NCBI GenBank assembly: GCA_023664365.1 | Contig: JAMPFR010000009.1 | Location: 1-64,000, forward strand | Source: Acetatifactor muris | Lineage (GTDB): Bacteria > Bacillota > Clostridia > Lachnospirales > Lachnospiraceae | Direction of reading: 5' to 3' | DNA length: 64,000 nucleotides | In this document: one piece after another, positions 50,100 to 59,201 of the stretch | Layout of the letters: every line of letters starts with the position of its first letter | Position numbering within the stretch: the stretch's first letter is position 1 | The notes under the pieces: model-generated | What the model was told of the DNA's origin: nothing | Database searches by the model: none | What the model saw: the letters and a program-made list of their open reading frames with translations, nothing else | Made by a program: the position numbers and the translations under genes

Positions 50100-51188
50100 T
50101 TACCGCGCCTTGATTCTTACATCTCCGCTGGTGGTGATGATCTCAATCTTCAGCCCGCCGCTGCCGACGGTTCCCTCCGCATGATTTCCTTTCCTGGAAA
50201 AGCTTAAGGCGTCATCAAAGAAGGTGTCGATTTCACCGCTGGAGGTGCCCGCCTCAAACTCCAGAGAAGCTTCCTTCGGCAATTCCATAGTCACCTCGCC
50301 GCTGGAGGTGCTGACGGAAATATCCCCGGAAAGCTCTGCCAGAGAGAGAAATACGTCGCCGCTGGTGCTTCCCATGCTGCCATATCCCGAATCTCCGCTG
50401 ACATTAATTTCCCCGCTGGTAGTGTCTACAGAAATGCGGCCCGAAAGCTCCTTTACCCAAATATCTCCTGAGGTGCTGTCCACATCCCTGTTTCCCGTCC
50501 CGCCGGAAACGGTGATCTCTCCGCTGGTGCTTGCGCAGGACACGGGAGCGTCCGCTTTCTCAATCCATATGTCGCCGCTGGTGGTGCTTACATTGACCTC
50601 TTCCGTCTCCAGAAGAGACAGGCGGATTTCGCCGCTGGTCGATGCGGCATTGATTTTCTTCGCTTTGATATTCTGGCTGTAGGTATTTATATCGCCGCTG
50701 ATGCTTGCCAGGTTCAGTTCGCCCTCCAGCGTAAGATCCATGGACAGGGAGATCTCTCCGCTGACCGTCCCTATATTCAGCCGGCCGGAATAACCTGCAG
50801 GCAGGTAAATTTCCGTGTAAATATCCCTGTTGATACTGATAAAGCTGTTGGTGCGCCGGGGGCCTTTTACCGTCAGCTTTCCGCTCTGCAGCTTTATCTG
50901 GGCAAGCTCCCTGCCGGCCGCCTCATAATTAGCATATTCCCTTATAATGACAGTGTCTCCTTCCGCCTCGTACACAGCCACGTCATTGCCGCTTTTTGTG
51001 TATTCAATGCGAATGTCCTCCACGTCCTTTAAGGGAATTTCCTGCTCCTGCACCAGCTGGTAACGGCCTCCCCAGCTCACGCTTCCGGCCCTGCCAAACC
51101 GTCCGCTGATACCGTACCCCAGCAGGACGCAAAGCCCAAGTATTATCACACATAAAATTGCTATCAGCGCTATTTTTGTATTTTTCAT
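50100..51188 (-). CDS. DUF4097-family beta-helix protein, membrane-anchored
   Basis: A 362-residue protein. A signal-anchor helix at residues 5-25 leads to an extracytoplasmic DUF4097 domain made of many short repeats of the form TTSGEI or TSGDIWV (about a dozen), which stack as a beta-solenoid. It is the last gene of a PadR, DUF1700, DUF4097 operon; its ATG overlaps the DUF1700 stop codon (TAATG). Such operons respond to cell-envelope stress in Bacillota, and the DUF4097 protein probably acts at the surface. An in-frame reading from 51281 lacks a ribosome site. Confidence 0.9.
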   Translation of the reverse strand: MKNTKIALIAILCVIILGLCVLLGYGISGRFGRAGSVSWGGRYQLVQEQEIPLKDVEDIRIEYTKSGNDVAVYEAEGDTVIIREYANYEAAGRELAQIKLQSGKLTVKGPRRTNSFISINRDIYTEIYLPAGYSGRLNIGTVSGEISLSMDLTLEGELNLASISGDINTYSQNIKAKKINAASTSGEIRLSLLETEEVNVSTTSGDIWIEKADAPVSCASTSGEITVSGGTGNRDVDSTSGDIWVKELSGRISVDTTSGEINVSGDSGYGSMGSTSGDVFLSLAELSGDISVSTSSGEVTMELPKEASLEFEAGTSSGEIDTFFDDALSFSRKGNHAEGTVGSGGLKIEIITTSGDVRIKAR

Positions 51189-51865
51189 TATAACCTCTTT
51201 TCCTTCCGCAGACTGTTTATCAGTACCGCCACCGACTGCACACAGGCCCCGATCAGGAACGTGACCCAGGTAATGTACCATGCGCCGGAGGTAAAGCTTA
51301 CGATAAAATAGATCACCAACGTCAGGCTCCAGATGATGCTGCTGACAGCGCCCATGATCGCCTTGTCCCTGTTATTGAGATATTTTGTGCGCTTATACTT
51401 CTCCACCATGTCCGCATTTTCCTTCCTGCTGTAATCGGGATACATATTTGCCGCATAGACCATCATAATAGTGGGTGCAATACAGATCAGTCCTGCCAGC
51501 ACGATGCCAAAACCCTCATAATTCATCCAGCCGGAGTCCGACAGAATTTCCATGGCAAAGAACGCCACACCTGCCAGAATGTACAGCCCTATGGCCACCG
51601 CCTTTATCATGGCCCTTTTCTTCCTGTCCTTCTCCGGAAGCATCAGCAGGTTCTTCTCCTCCACTTCCTCAAAAAGCTCCGTCACATCCCCGATAGACTG
51701 GATCACATTCTGGTAAGCATCTGCTTCCGAATGTCCCTCCTGCACCAGATCCTCATATTTGTCCAGCGCGTTCTGCGTCATCTCCCGCTTCAGTTCCAGC
51801 GCCTTCCGTGTCTTCGGCCCATCCTCAAACAGCTGGTCGAAATACTGCGTAATCTTCTCTTTCAT
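51188..51865 (-). CDS. DUF1700/permease-prefix (HAAS) membrane protein
   Basis: A 225-residue protein. The N-terminal 75 residues form the HAAS helical domain (ITQYFDQLFEDGPKTRKALELKREMTQN, then EADAYQNVIQSIGDVTELFEEV). Four to five membrane helices follow, in two pairs separated by a charged KYKRTKYLNNRD loop. In these operons it is thought to work with the PadR regulator in membrane signalling. It lies 26 bases downstream of padR and overlaps the DUF4097 gene by one base. Confidence 0.88.
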   Translation of the reverse strand: MKEKITQYFDQLFEDGPKTRKALELKREMTQNALDKYEDLVQEGHSEADAYQNVIQSIGDVTELFEEVEEKNLLMLPEKDRKKRAMIKAVAIGLYILAGVAFFAMEILSDSGWMNYEGFGIVLAGLICIAPTIMMVYAANMYPDYSRKENADMVEKYKRTKYLNNRDKAIMGAVSSIIWSLTLVIYFIVSFTSGAWYITWVTFLIGACVQSVAVLINSLRKEKRL

Positions 51866-51890
51866 ACTTATTCCTTTTCCTTTCCTTTTA

Positions 51891-52214
51891 CTATCTCAGC
51901 AATTGATCGATCATTTCCTTCGCTTCCTCCCACTCCTGCCTGTACCCCTGGTACGCCTGGCGGCCGGCGTCGGTAATGGCATAATAGCGGCGTCTTGCCC
52001 CGGTGGTCTCATCCCCCCAGTAGGTTCTCACATAACCCGCCTGCTCCAGCCTGCGGAAAGCGGAGTACAGGGTTGCCTCCTTCAGTTCATACCTGTTATC
52101 CGTCTTTTTCATAATATCCTTATTGATCTGATACCCATAACTGTCCTGCTCCAGAAGGTGCGACAGGATAATCGCCTCCGTATGTCCCCGGAGAATGTCC
52201 GACGTAATAGACAA
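51891..52214 (-). CDS. PadR-family transcriptional regulator
   Basis: A 107-residue PadR protein (subfamily 1, short C-terminal helix). The winged helix reads LRGHTEAIILSHLLEQDSYGYQINKDI, then EATLYSAFRRLEQAGYVRTYW. It ends in a dimerisation helix (YRQEWEEAKEMIDQLL). It starts at TTG (52214) with AAAGGAGGG 6 bases upstream. It should repress its own operon through the dyad at 52264-52290. Confidence 0.93.
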   Translation of the reverse strand: MSITSDILRGHTEAIILSHLLEQDSYGYQINKDIMKKTDNRYELKEATLYSAFRRLEQAGYVRTYWGDETTGARRRYYAITDAGRQAYQGYRQEWEEAKEMIDQLLR

Positions 52215-52253
52215 GCTCGTCCCTCCTTTCTCTCCTTCGTTCTTTGTAGATAC

Positions 52254-52290
52254 AGCTTATCACAATATACCTCACCTGTCAAGGTATATT
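52254..52290 (-). promoter_or_regulatory. padR operon promoter with overlapping operator dyad
   Basis: On the minus strand TTGACA (52277-52282), 17 bases and TAAGCT (52254-52259). The dyad AATATACCT/AGGTATATT (52264-52290, 9-base centre) straddles the -35 and spacer, so a bound PadR dimer would block RNA polymerase. Confidence 0.7.
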
Positions 52291-52565
52291 TTTCATTCAA
52301 GTATCTTGTATTAAAACTTTATCCCATTCAAAAAACAACTTCGGCGTGGTATCAGAGCAGTTTTCAGACCAAAGCGGCCGGTCGATTCTACGGCGCCGCT
52401 TCAACCCGGACGATTGGGCAAGTATGACTCAGAACCTCTTCCCAAATATCTCAAACTGTGTTATACTGCCTTTCAGGCGTAAAGGCCTCAAGCTTGTAAA
52501 GTAAACACGGGATTGGACGATACTTCCGGGTGACAAAAAAGATATGGGTAAGGAAGGTAGCGCTA
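52291..52565 (+). promoter_or_regulatory. Intergenic region with extended -10 promoter for the membrane-protein pair
   Basis: TGTTATACT (extended -10; hexamer 52462-52467) lies about 100 bases before the ATG at 52566; its -35 (TTCCCA) is weak. The remaining sequence, including a GC-rich stretch at 52350-52430, has no supported gene. Confidence 0.4.
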
Positions 52566-54161
52566 ATGAAGAAAAAAATCAGTTTTGCAGTTTATCTTCT
52601 GCTGCTAATTGTATTCATGCCGGTTCTGGGAGCCATTATTTTTGTCGGCAATAAAATGGACTATTATGAGGGGCTGAAGCTTCCCACCCTGCTTCCGAAT
52701 CTGATACTGGCCCTGATTGCTCTGGCGGGAATGGGGATCTGCGGATATTTGATCCGGATCTGCAGAAAAGCAGAGCTGACATTCCGGAAGAATCTGATTG
52801 CAGACGGCATATTTGCGGTTTTATTTGTTCTTTTATATTTTATAAACGTCAGAGTTGCCAGGGAAGTTGTTTTCGAGCTTCCCTGGGACATCATGATAGT
52901 AAGGGGAACTGCCTACCAGATCGCGCATAAGGAAGCGCTGGGATATTTTCCCTACCTGTCTATCTATCCCAACAATATACCCATATCCTATATTCTCGGA
53001 AGAATTTTCAGAAGTGCGGAGCAAATGGGAAAAACCTTTTATGAGACGGAATTTGTATGGATTCAGGTGAATTGCATGCTGATATCCCTGGGAGGATTTT
53101 TCAGCTGTCTTCTCGTTAAGAAGATAACCAAAAAGCTGATGCCCGCCATTATCACTTTCTTCCTGTACCTGGTTCTGGCCGGAATGTCAATGTGGAAGAT
53201 TGCGCCTTATACGGATATCTACAGCATCGTTTTTCCGGTTATGTGCATTTATTTCTACTTTTGTTACAGGGATGCAGACAAAATCCGGCAGAAATGTCTG
53301 TTTATTTTGCTTACCTTTGCGGCAGCCGGAGCCGGCGGTTTCATAAAGCCAAGTATTTATCTCCTTTTTATTGCGGTTCTCGGAAGCGAATTTATCCGTC
53401 TTATATCCGAAAAAGGAAAAAACTGGATATTCCTGTTGGGGGGGGCGCTTTTAGCGGTCGCATTGCTGTTTGCCGCCAAGGTGTATACCAATCATATTAT
53501 TGAAGAAATCGGACTGGAATATAATGAGGAGCTGGAGGCCAGCTGGCACCACTACTTCTATATGGGACTGAACGAACGTACCACGGGCGGATATAACACA
53601 GACGACACCACATTGTTCGGGGAATTTCAGACCAGCAAAAAGGAAAGGCGGGAAGCACAGCTGGAGCGGGCTTTCGGGCGGATGAAGGAGAGGGGCGTCT
53701 GGGGAAGCTTATATTTCTGGTTCCGGAAATTGGTTATGACCTTTAACGACGGGCGCTTCGGCTGGACAGGCGAAGTGTGGGTTGACAAATATTTTCCTGC
53801 GAATTTCGCCAGCAATACGCCTTTGACGGAATGGCTGAGAAGTATTTATTGGAATGGCGCCAATACGGGCAGATATAATACGCTTTGCCAACTGGCATGG
53901 ATATTCTGCCTGCTCTGTATACCGGGTATCTGCCTGGGACATGACGAAAGAACCGTCATCCTTGCAGTAAGCTTCTTGGGACTCTTCTTTTATCAAATGC
54001 TGCTGGAAGCCAGGGCAAGGTATCTTCTGGCATTTCTTCCGCTGTTGATTGCAACTGCCGTGTGCGGTTTGTGGCGGTATGTAACCTGGGCGGAAGGGTT
54101 TTTTCAGGGCGAAGGCGGTATTTCACGGAAAGTAAAATTATGGAGAAAATCGCGAAAATGA
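52566..54161 (+). CDS. Polytopic membrane protein, GT-C glycosyltransferase-like, paralogue A
   Basis: A 531-residue protein with 10-12 hydrophobic helices. The first extracytoplasmic loop carries acidic and Arg residues (VAREVVFELPWDIMIVRGTAYQIAHKE), as in GT-C enzymes that use polyprenyl-phosphate sugars. A conserved loop, MTFNDGRFGWTGEVWVDKYF, and a late LLEARARYLLAFLPLL segment recur in the next gene. It probably transfers a sugar to a cell-wall polymer or protein; this is inference from topology. AAGGAAGG lies 8 bases before the ATG. Confidence 0.7.
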   Translation: MKKKISFAVYLLLLIVFMPVLGAIIFVGNKMDYYEGLKLPTLLPNLILALIALAGMGICGYLIRICRKAELTFRKNLIADGIFAVLFVLLYFINVRVAREVVFELPWDIMIVRGTAYQIAHKEALGYFPYLSIYPNNIPISYILGRIFRSAEQMGKTFYETEFVWIQVNCMLISLGGFFSCLLVKKITKKLMPAIITFFLYLVLAGMSMWKIAPYTDIYSIVFPVMCIYFYFCYRDADKIRQKCLFILLTFAAAGAGGFIKPSIYLLFIAVLGSEFIRLISEKGKNWIFLLGGALLAVALLFAAKVYTNHIIEEIGLEYNEELEASWHHYFYMGLNERTTGGYNTDDTTLFGEFQTSKKERREAQLERAFGRMKERGVWGSLYFWFRKLVMTFNDGRFGWTGEVWVDKYFPANFASNTPLTEWLRSIYWNGANTGRYNTLCQLAWIFCLLCIPGICLGHDERTVILAVSFLGLFFYQMLLEARARYLLAFLPLLIATAVCGLWRYVTWAEGFFQGEGGISRKVKLWRKSRK

Positions 54162-55732
54162 GAGATCAGGAGAAAAAGGAACATACGCTGCCAGGGACTG
54201 TTATGGACAGAGCGGACAGTATCGCAATCTATGCCGGCGTGGTCTGCGTGGGTATTATTCTGGTTATTTTGATGACCTGCGAAAGGGATCCCGAACGGCT
54301 GGCTGATAATAAAATTTTAGCGCTGATTGCTTTGCTCATAATGATACCGATATTTATCCTGTATGGGTTTTTTGTCTGCAGGGAGAAGAAATTTGTCAAA
54401 TATCCCCTGCTTTGGCTGGCATTAGGATATGTCATACTGTTTGCGGCGCAGCTCTTCTGGGTGAACAGGGTATATTTTTATACTTCATGGGATGCAGGGC
54501 TGATGAAGTTCCGGGCGGATGCGATTGTAAACGGCGGCAGTATGGAATCTGTCTCCGCAGATGTGGGTTACTCCACCTGTCCGAACAATCTGTTTCTGTT
54601 TTATGTTATATGCGTTATTGAGAAAATCGGCAAGCTTCTCTCCATGCGGGAGCCTTATCACTTATGTATTTACATTTCCTGTCTCTGCGTGAATCTCTCC
54701 TGTTTTCTCGGAAATCTCATCATCCGGAAGTTGACGGATTCGGGAATCATGCGGGGATGCTATTTTATTTTCAGTACGCTTTTGATCTTATTTTCGCCTT
54801 GGATCATTATCCCTTATTCGGACACATACGGTATGGTTTTTGTAATGCTGGGAATGTGGGGACTTGTGTGCCTGGAGAAGAAATATTTGAAGTGGGTGGT
54901 GGTGGCGTCTGCCGCAATGATAGGATACTGTGTCAAGCCCTCCTGCCTTTTCCCGCTGTTTGCCGCCTATATGGTATACGGGGTCCGATACATGCTGTCC
55001 ATAAAGGAACATTGGAAAGAACTGCTTGCCCTCATCGGCGGTACATTGCTCTTTGGCGGTGTAAGTATTCTGATACCTGTGTGGATTCAGCATACTTACA
55101 GCTTTCGGCTGAATCCTGATCTGGAACTTCCCTCCACGCATTATCTGATGATGGGATTTAACTGGGAAACAAGCGGAGGATTCAGTGTTGACGACTATAT
55201 CTATTCGGTAAATCTCCCTGATTTAACGACGCGCAAACAGGCGAACAAGGAAGAATTCAGCCTTAGGTTCAGGGCATTCCTTGAGCAAAAAATGCTGCTG
55301 AAGTTTCTGAGGAAGAAGGCTGTTGTCAATTTTAACGACGGCACTTTTGCCTGGACCGGGGAAGGCTCCTTTTTTATAGGCTATGTGGAGCATGATAGTA
55401 TTCTGGCTGAATGGTTTCAGGAGACGATGGTTCCGCCCGGGGTCTGGGAAAATGAAGGAAAATATTATTATTTATATCGGACCGTCATGCAGACAATCTG
55501 GCTGGCCGTTCTGATGGGAATCCTGTTTACGGGAATGGCAGCAAAGGAAAAACGCAAACATCTGCTGTGCATGATGATTGTAATATGCGGCCTGATCGCT
55601 TTTGTCATGCTGTTTGAGGCACGAGCGCGTTATCTGTTCCTATACGCCCCGATTTTCCTAATCCTGTCTTTGTGCGGGTGGGAGTCCTTGTTCCGCCGGG
55701 GCCGTAAATTATGGGACAGAAAATGTGTTTGA
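54140..55732 (+). CDS. Polytopic membrane protein, GT-C glycosyltransferase-like, paralogue B
   Basis: A 530-residue paralogue of the preceding protein, overlapping its gene by 22 bases. Shared marks are the early loop with RVYFYTSWDAGLMKFRADAIV, MMGFNWETSGGF, NFNDGTFAWTGEGSFF and MLFEARARYLFLYAPI. Several membrane helices are predicted throughout. Tandem overlapping paralogues suggest a heteromeric complex or two steps of one glycan pathway. ATG 54140 follows GGAAAG; an ATG at 54158 overlapping the stop codon is also possible. Confidence 0.7.
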   Translation: MEKIAKMRDQEKKEHTLPGTVMDRADSIAIYAGVVCVGIILVILMTCERDPERLADNKILALIALLIMIPIFILYGFFVCREKKFVKYPLLWLALGYVILFAAQLFWVNRVYFYTSWDAGLMKFRADAIVNGGSMESVSADVGYSTCPNNLFLFYVICVIEKIGKLLSMREPYHLCIYISCLCVNLSCFLGNLIIRKLTDSGIMRGCYFIFSTLLILFSPWIIIPYSDTYGMVFVMLGMWGLVCLEKKYLKWVVVASAAMIGYCVKPSCLFPLFAAYMVYGVRYMLSIKEHWKELLALIGGTLLFGGVSILIPVWIQHTYSFRLNPDLELPSTHYLMMGFNWETSGGFSVDDYIYSVNLPDLTTRKQANKEEFSLRFRAFLEQKMLLKFLRKKAVVNFNDGTFAWTGEGSFFIGYVEHDSILAEWFQETMVPPGVWENEGKYYYLYRTVMQTIWLAVLMGILFTGMAAKEKRKHLLCMMIVICGLIAFVMLFEARARYLFLYAPIFLILSLCGWESLFRRGRKLWDRKCV

Positions 55733-55735
55733 TCA

Positions 55736-56242
55736 CTATAAAGAAGAGCTTTCTGCCCAGGACAGCCTGTGAAGCTCCCCCTCCCTCTCCAGCCCTGCAA
55801 ACTCATTCTGTCTGAGCGCCTCATAAAGCACAATGGCAGCGGCATTGGACAGATTTAAAGAGCGGATGTCGGGCAGCATGGGGATGCGGATACAGCGCTC
55901 CTCATGCTCCACCAGGATCTCCTCCGGAATGCCGGCGCTTTCCTTTCCGAACATGATATAATCATCCTTGCCGTAGCTTACATCCGTATAGGCCTGTTTT
56001 GCCTTGGTGGTAGCCATCCATATCCCGGCTTCCGGGTGCTTCTTCCGGAATTCGTCAAAGTTTACATATCTGTATACCTCCAGATCCTTCCAGTAATCCA
56101 TGCCCGCCCGGCGGATAGACTTTTCATCCAAACGGAATCCCAAGGGTTCAATTAAATGCAGGGACGTACCTGTCGCAACACAGGTACGTCCGATATTTCC
56201 GGTATTTCCCGGTATTTCCGGCTGATGTAATATAATATTCAT
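55736..56242 (-). CDS. trmL: tRNA (cytidine/uridine-34-2'-O)-methyltransferase
   Basis: A 168-residue SPOUT enzyme. NIILHQPEIPGNTGNIGRTCVATG at the start, the FGKESAGIPEEIL loop and IPMLPDIRSLNLSNAAAIVLYE at the knot are the TrmL signature. It methylates the wobble ribose of tRNA-Leu species using SAM. It is convergent with the paralogue pair, 3 bases apart, with no terminator hairpin visible between them. Confidence 0.95.
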   Translation of the reverse strand: MNIILHQPEIPGNTGNIGRTCVATGTSLHLIEPLGFRLDEKSIRRAGMDYWKDLEVYRYVNFDEFRKKHPEAGIWMATTKAKQAYTDVSYGKDDYIMFGKESAGIPEEILVEHEERCIRIPMLPDIRSLNLSNAAAIVLYEALRQNEFAGLEREGELHRLSWAESSSL

Positions 56243-56314
56243 ACGTCCTCACACTGCACTCTCTTTAGCCGCCTTCGGCGGCACAAACCAATCCCACGGA
56301 GTCTGCGGCTCCGA

Positions 56315-56402
56315 GAAGAATCGCTTCCCTTGCGATTCTTCAGTGTGAAACTTAGATTTTCTTAGACAGTGTACTTTACTGTCTTAGAAAATCTTTTCAC
56401 AC
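56315..56402. repeat. Composite palindromic element, copy 2 (3' end of the aminotransferase gene)
   Basis: GAAGAATCGC pairs with GCGATTCTTC (56315-56341). Then GTGTGAAA and TTTCACAC (56343-56402) enclose a 16-bp stem, GATTTTCTTAGACAGT with its near-complement. The stop codon of the downstream-facing aminotransferase gene lies in the distal arm, exactly as for copy 1 at speA. A GCCGCC-TTC-GGCGGC hairpin lies nearby (56268-56282). Confidence 0.65.
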
Positions 56403-57565
56403 TCCTTCCGCAGCCTCTCCACAAACCGCTCAAGCCTTCCCAGCGCCTCCTTCAGCTGTTCCAGGGAATAAGCGTAGGAAATTCTCAAGAAGCCTTCGCC
56501 GCAGTCTCCGAAAGCCGTACCCGGCACTACCGCCAGCTTTTCCTCCTCCAGCAGTCTCTCCGCAAAGGCGTCGCTGGTCATGCCGAATTCTTTGATACAG
56601 GGAAAAACATAAAATGCGCCGTAGGGCTCAAAACACTCCAATCCCATTTCCCGAAGGGCATGCATCAGGTAACGTCTGCGCTGATTATAGGCATTACGCA
56701 TTTCCTCCACATCCCCGTCGCCGTTCTTTAATGCTTCCACTGCCGCGCACTGACTGGTGGTGGGGGCGCACATAATGGCAAACTGATGGATTTTTGTCAT
56801 CTGCCGAATAATCTCCTCCGGCCCGCAGGCATAGCCCAGTCTCCAGCCGGTCATGGCATAAGCCTTGGAAAAGCCGTTAATGAGAACCGTGCGTTCTTTC
56901 ATGCCGGGAAGCTCCGCAATAGACACATGCTTCTCCTTATAGGTCAGTTCGGAATAGATTTCATCAGACATGACAAATATGTCATGTTTTAAAATCACCT
57001 CCGCTATGGCCTCCAGATCCTTTCGTTCCATAATGGCGCCTGTGGGATTATTGGGAAAAGGCAGAATCAGAATCTTGGTCTTTTCCGTAATAGCCTCCTC
57101 CAGCTCCCGGGCCGTGAGACGGAACTCATTTTCCGCCTTCAGGTTGATAATCACAGGCGTGGCCCCCGCCAGTACCGCACAGGGCTCATAGGATACATAG
57201 CTGGGCTGGGGAATCAGCACCTCATCCCCGGGATTGCACATGGCGCGAAGTCCCATGTCAATGGCCTCGGAGCCGCCCACGGTAATCAGCACTTCCTTTG
57301 CGGGATGATAGGCAAGCCCCTGCTTTCTGTACAGATAATTGCAAATCTCCTGACGCAGCTCCATAAGCCCTGCGTTGGAGGTATAATGCGTTTTCCCCTT
57401 TTCCAGAGAATAAATGCCCTCGTCCCGGATATGCCAGGGCGTATCAAAATCCGGCTCGCCCACTCCCAGGGAAATGGCGTCCTTCATCTCGCTGACAATA
57501 TCGAAGAATTTACGGATTCCTGACGGTTTAATCTCTACAACCTTGTCTGCTAACGGGTTTCTCAT
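56384..57565 (-). CDS. Class I/II PLP-dependent aminotransferase
   Basis: A 393-residue fold-type I aminotransferase. ISLGVGEPDFDTPWHIRDEGI, PFPNNPTGAIM and the PLP lysine in NGFSKAYAMTGWRLGYACG are conserved, with Arg in FLRISYAYS binding the substrate carboxylate. It is closest in feel to PatA/aspartate or aromatic aminotransferases; the substrate is not determinable. It overlaps the Lrp-type regulator gene by 4 bases (ATGA), so it is probably controlled by it. Confidence 0.92.
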   Translation of the reverse strand: MRNPLADKVVEIKPSGIRKFFDIVSEMKDAISLGVGEPDFDTPWHIRDEGIYSLEKGKTHYTSNAGLMELRQEICNYLYRKQGLAYHPAKEVLITVGGSEAIDMGLRAMCNPGDEVLIPQPSYVSYEPCAVLAGATPVIINLKAENEFRLTARELEEAITEKTKILILPFPNNPTGAIMERKDLEAIAEVILKHDIFVMSDEIYSELTYKEKHVSIAELPGMKERTVLINGFSKAYAMTGWRLGYACGPEEIIRQMTKIHQFAIMCAPTTSQCAAVEALKNGDGDVEEMRNAYNQRRRYLMHALREMGLECFEPYGAFYVFPCIKEFGMTSDAFAERLLEEEKLAVVPGTAFGDCGEGFLRISYAYSLEQLKEALGRLERFVERLRKECEKIF

Positions 57566-58044
57566 GGCGTAATCATCTCCCTTTCGTCTTCTTTTTTCTG
57601 GGAGAGTACCGTGCCGTGATCCTTATACTTCCTCAAAATAAAATGTGTAGCCGTGCTTAAAACAGCTTCCAGGGTGGAAAGCTTGTCGGATACAAAGGAG
57701 GATACCTCTCGGAGGGTTTTTCCCTCCAGAATAATCATGAGATCATAGCCGCCGGACATCAGATAAACGCTCTGCACCTCCGGGTATTTCTGAATCCGCT
57801 CCGCCACGTTGTCAAAGCCCTGGCCCCTCTGGGGCGTCACCCGCACCTCAATCAATGCGGAAACCTTTTCAATGTCCGTCTTCTCCCAGTTAATCAGGGT
57901 ATGGTAGCCGCAGATAATGCCTTCACTCTCCAGCGCCGCCAGCTCGTTCACAACGTCGATTTCCTCCACGCCTAAGATGACAGCCAGCTCTTTTAAGTCA
58001 ATACGGCTGTTTTTTTCAATGATTGTAAGTAATTCGTCTCTCAT
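57562..58044 (-). CDS. Lrp/AsnC-family transcriptional regulator
   Basis: A 160-residue protein. The N-terminal HTH (IDLKELAVILGVEEIDVVNELAALESEGII) is followed by an AsnC ligand domain (LIEVRVTPQRGQGFDNVAERIQKYPEVQSVYLMSGGYDLMIILEG). It senses an amino acid and regulates the adjacent aminotransferase gene. It lies 13 bases after the AIR-synthase-like gene. Confidence 0.93.
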   Translation of the reverse strand: MRDELLTIIEKNSRIDLKELAVILGVEEIDVVNELAALESEGIICGYHTLINWEKTDIEKVSALIEVRVTPQRGQGFDNVAERIQKYPEVQSVYLMSGGYDLMIILEGKTLREVSSFVSDKLSTLEAVLSTATHFILRKYKDHGTVLSQKKEDEREMITP

Positions 58045-58057
58045 TTTTCCTCTCCAT

Positions 58058-59113
58058 TCACTCTTTATTTATTTCATCGCTTTTCGGCCTGTCCAGGAAA
58101 CGTGTTTCCTCCCCGTTCCGGATAATCCTGTCATTGCTGTCCGTCGTCCTCCCCACAATGGCCGCCGGAATGTTCTCCGCCTTAAGCGCTTCCAGAAGCC
58201 CCGGCCCGTCCTCCGTCACCATGATAAGGGCGCCGCCCGAAAGCAGCTCGTAAGGATTCACATTACAGTATTCGCAGACCTCCACCGTCTCCTGGCGGAG
58301 CGGAAGCTTTTTCAAATCTATTGTCAGTCCAACGCCTGCCCTTTCCGCCAATTCCCAAAGAGCCCCGAAAATCCCGCCCTCGGAAGCATCATGCATCATG
58401 CAAGCGCCGGACTTCATGGCGGTGGCGGCCTCCGGTATCACGGAGAGCAGACGGTCAAAGCCTGCTGCCTCCTCCACAAAATAAGCCGGATACCTTTTCA
58501 GCAGCTTATCCCTGTAACGCCCGGCCAGCATAGCCGTTCCCTCCAGCCCTATCCACTTGCTGATTACTATGTGCTGTCCGGCCTGAACTGCCGATGCCGG
58601 ATACTTCCCCGGCCTGCCGGGCTTTTCACTGCTTTTTCCCTGCCGGACAGTTTCATTTTCCGGCTCAAAGGGCTTTCCGTACCCCGTTACTGCCGCCACA
58701 GGCTGCCTCACCGCACCGCTGACCCGGGTCTGTCCCCCGGCAATCTGCATATGCAGCTCCCGGCATTTTGCCTCAGCGTCTGCCATCAGCGCCTTGACGT
58801 CCGCCTCCTCTGCGTCCTCCGGAAGGGTAAGGGCTATCGCCGCTCCTACGGGCTGTGCCCCGGCCGCCGCAAGATTATTGGCGCAGCGCTGAAGCAGGTG
58901 CGCCATGGAGATTTCCGGCTTTTCCGGCGAATGGAATCCGCTGCACTTCACCGCCGCGGTCTGCATACAGGTCATCATGATTCCGCCGTCAAACGAAAAA
59001 ATGGCGCAGTCTTCCCCTATGCCTGCGCCGCTTATAATTTCTTCCCTTTTCGTTTGCAGCTGTCTCAGAACGGAGCGTTTTAAAACGTTCTCCGGCACCT
59101 TGCCAATCTTCAT
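58058..59113 (-). CDS. AIR-synthase-related (HypE/PurM-fold) protein
   Basis: A 351-residue PurM-fold protein. GIGEDCAIFSFDGGIMMTCMQTAA at the N-terminus and MMHDASEGGIFGALWELAERAGVGLTIDLKKLPL in the C-terminal half match HypE-like AIR synthase proteins. It has an unusual 30-residue low-complexity insertion (NETVRQGKSSEKPGRPGKY). HypE itself dehydrates a thiocarbamoyl group for NiFe-hydrogenase, but no hyp genes are near and the C-terminal Cys of HypE is missing. It probably belongs to the uncharacterised ATP-using group found beside aminotransferases. Confidence 0.8.
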   Translation of the reverse strand: MKIGKVPENVLKRSVLRQLQTKREEIISGAGIGEDCAIFSFDGGIMMTCMQTAAVKCSGFHSPEKPEISMAHLLQRCANNLAAAGAQPVGAAIALTLPEDAEEADVKALMADAEAKCRELHMQIAGGQTRVSGAVRQPVAAVTGYGKPFEPENETVRQGKSSEKPGRPGKYPASAVQAGQHIVISKWIGLEGTAMLAGRYRDKLLKRYPAYFVEEAAGFDRLLSVIPEAATAMKSGACMMHDASEGGIFGALWELAERAGVGLTIDLKKLPLRQETVEVCEYCNVNPYELLSGGALIMVTEDGPGLLEALKAENIPAAIVGRTTDSNDRIIRNGEETRFLDRPKSDEINKE

Positions 59114-59201
59114 GTCCGTAACTCCTCGCCTGTGGGCCGGCAGAGCCCCGGGGCAGCCTTTATATCTTTATACCGCCGCCGGGCAGCACTGCCTTCCTGC
59201 G

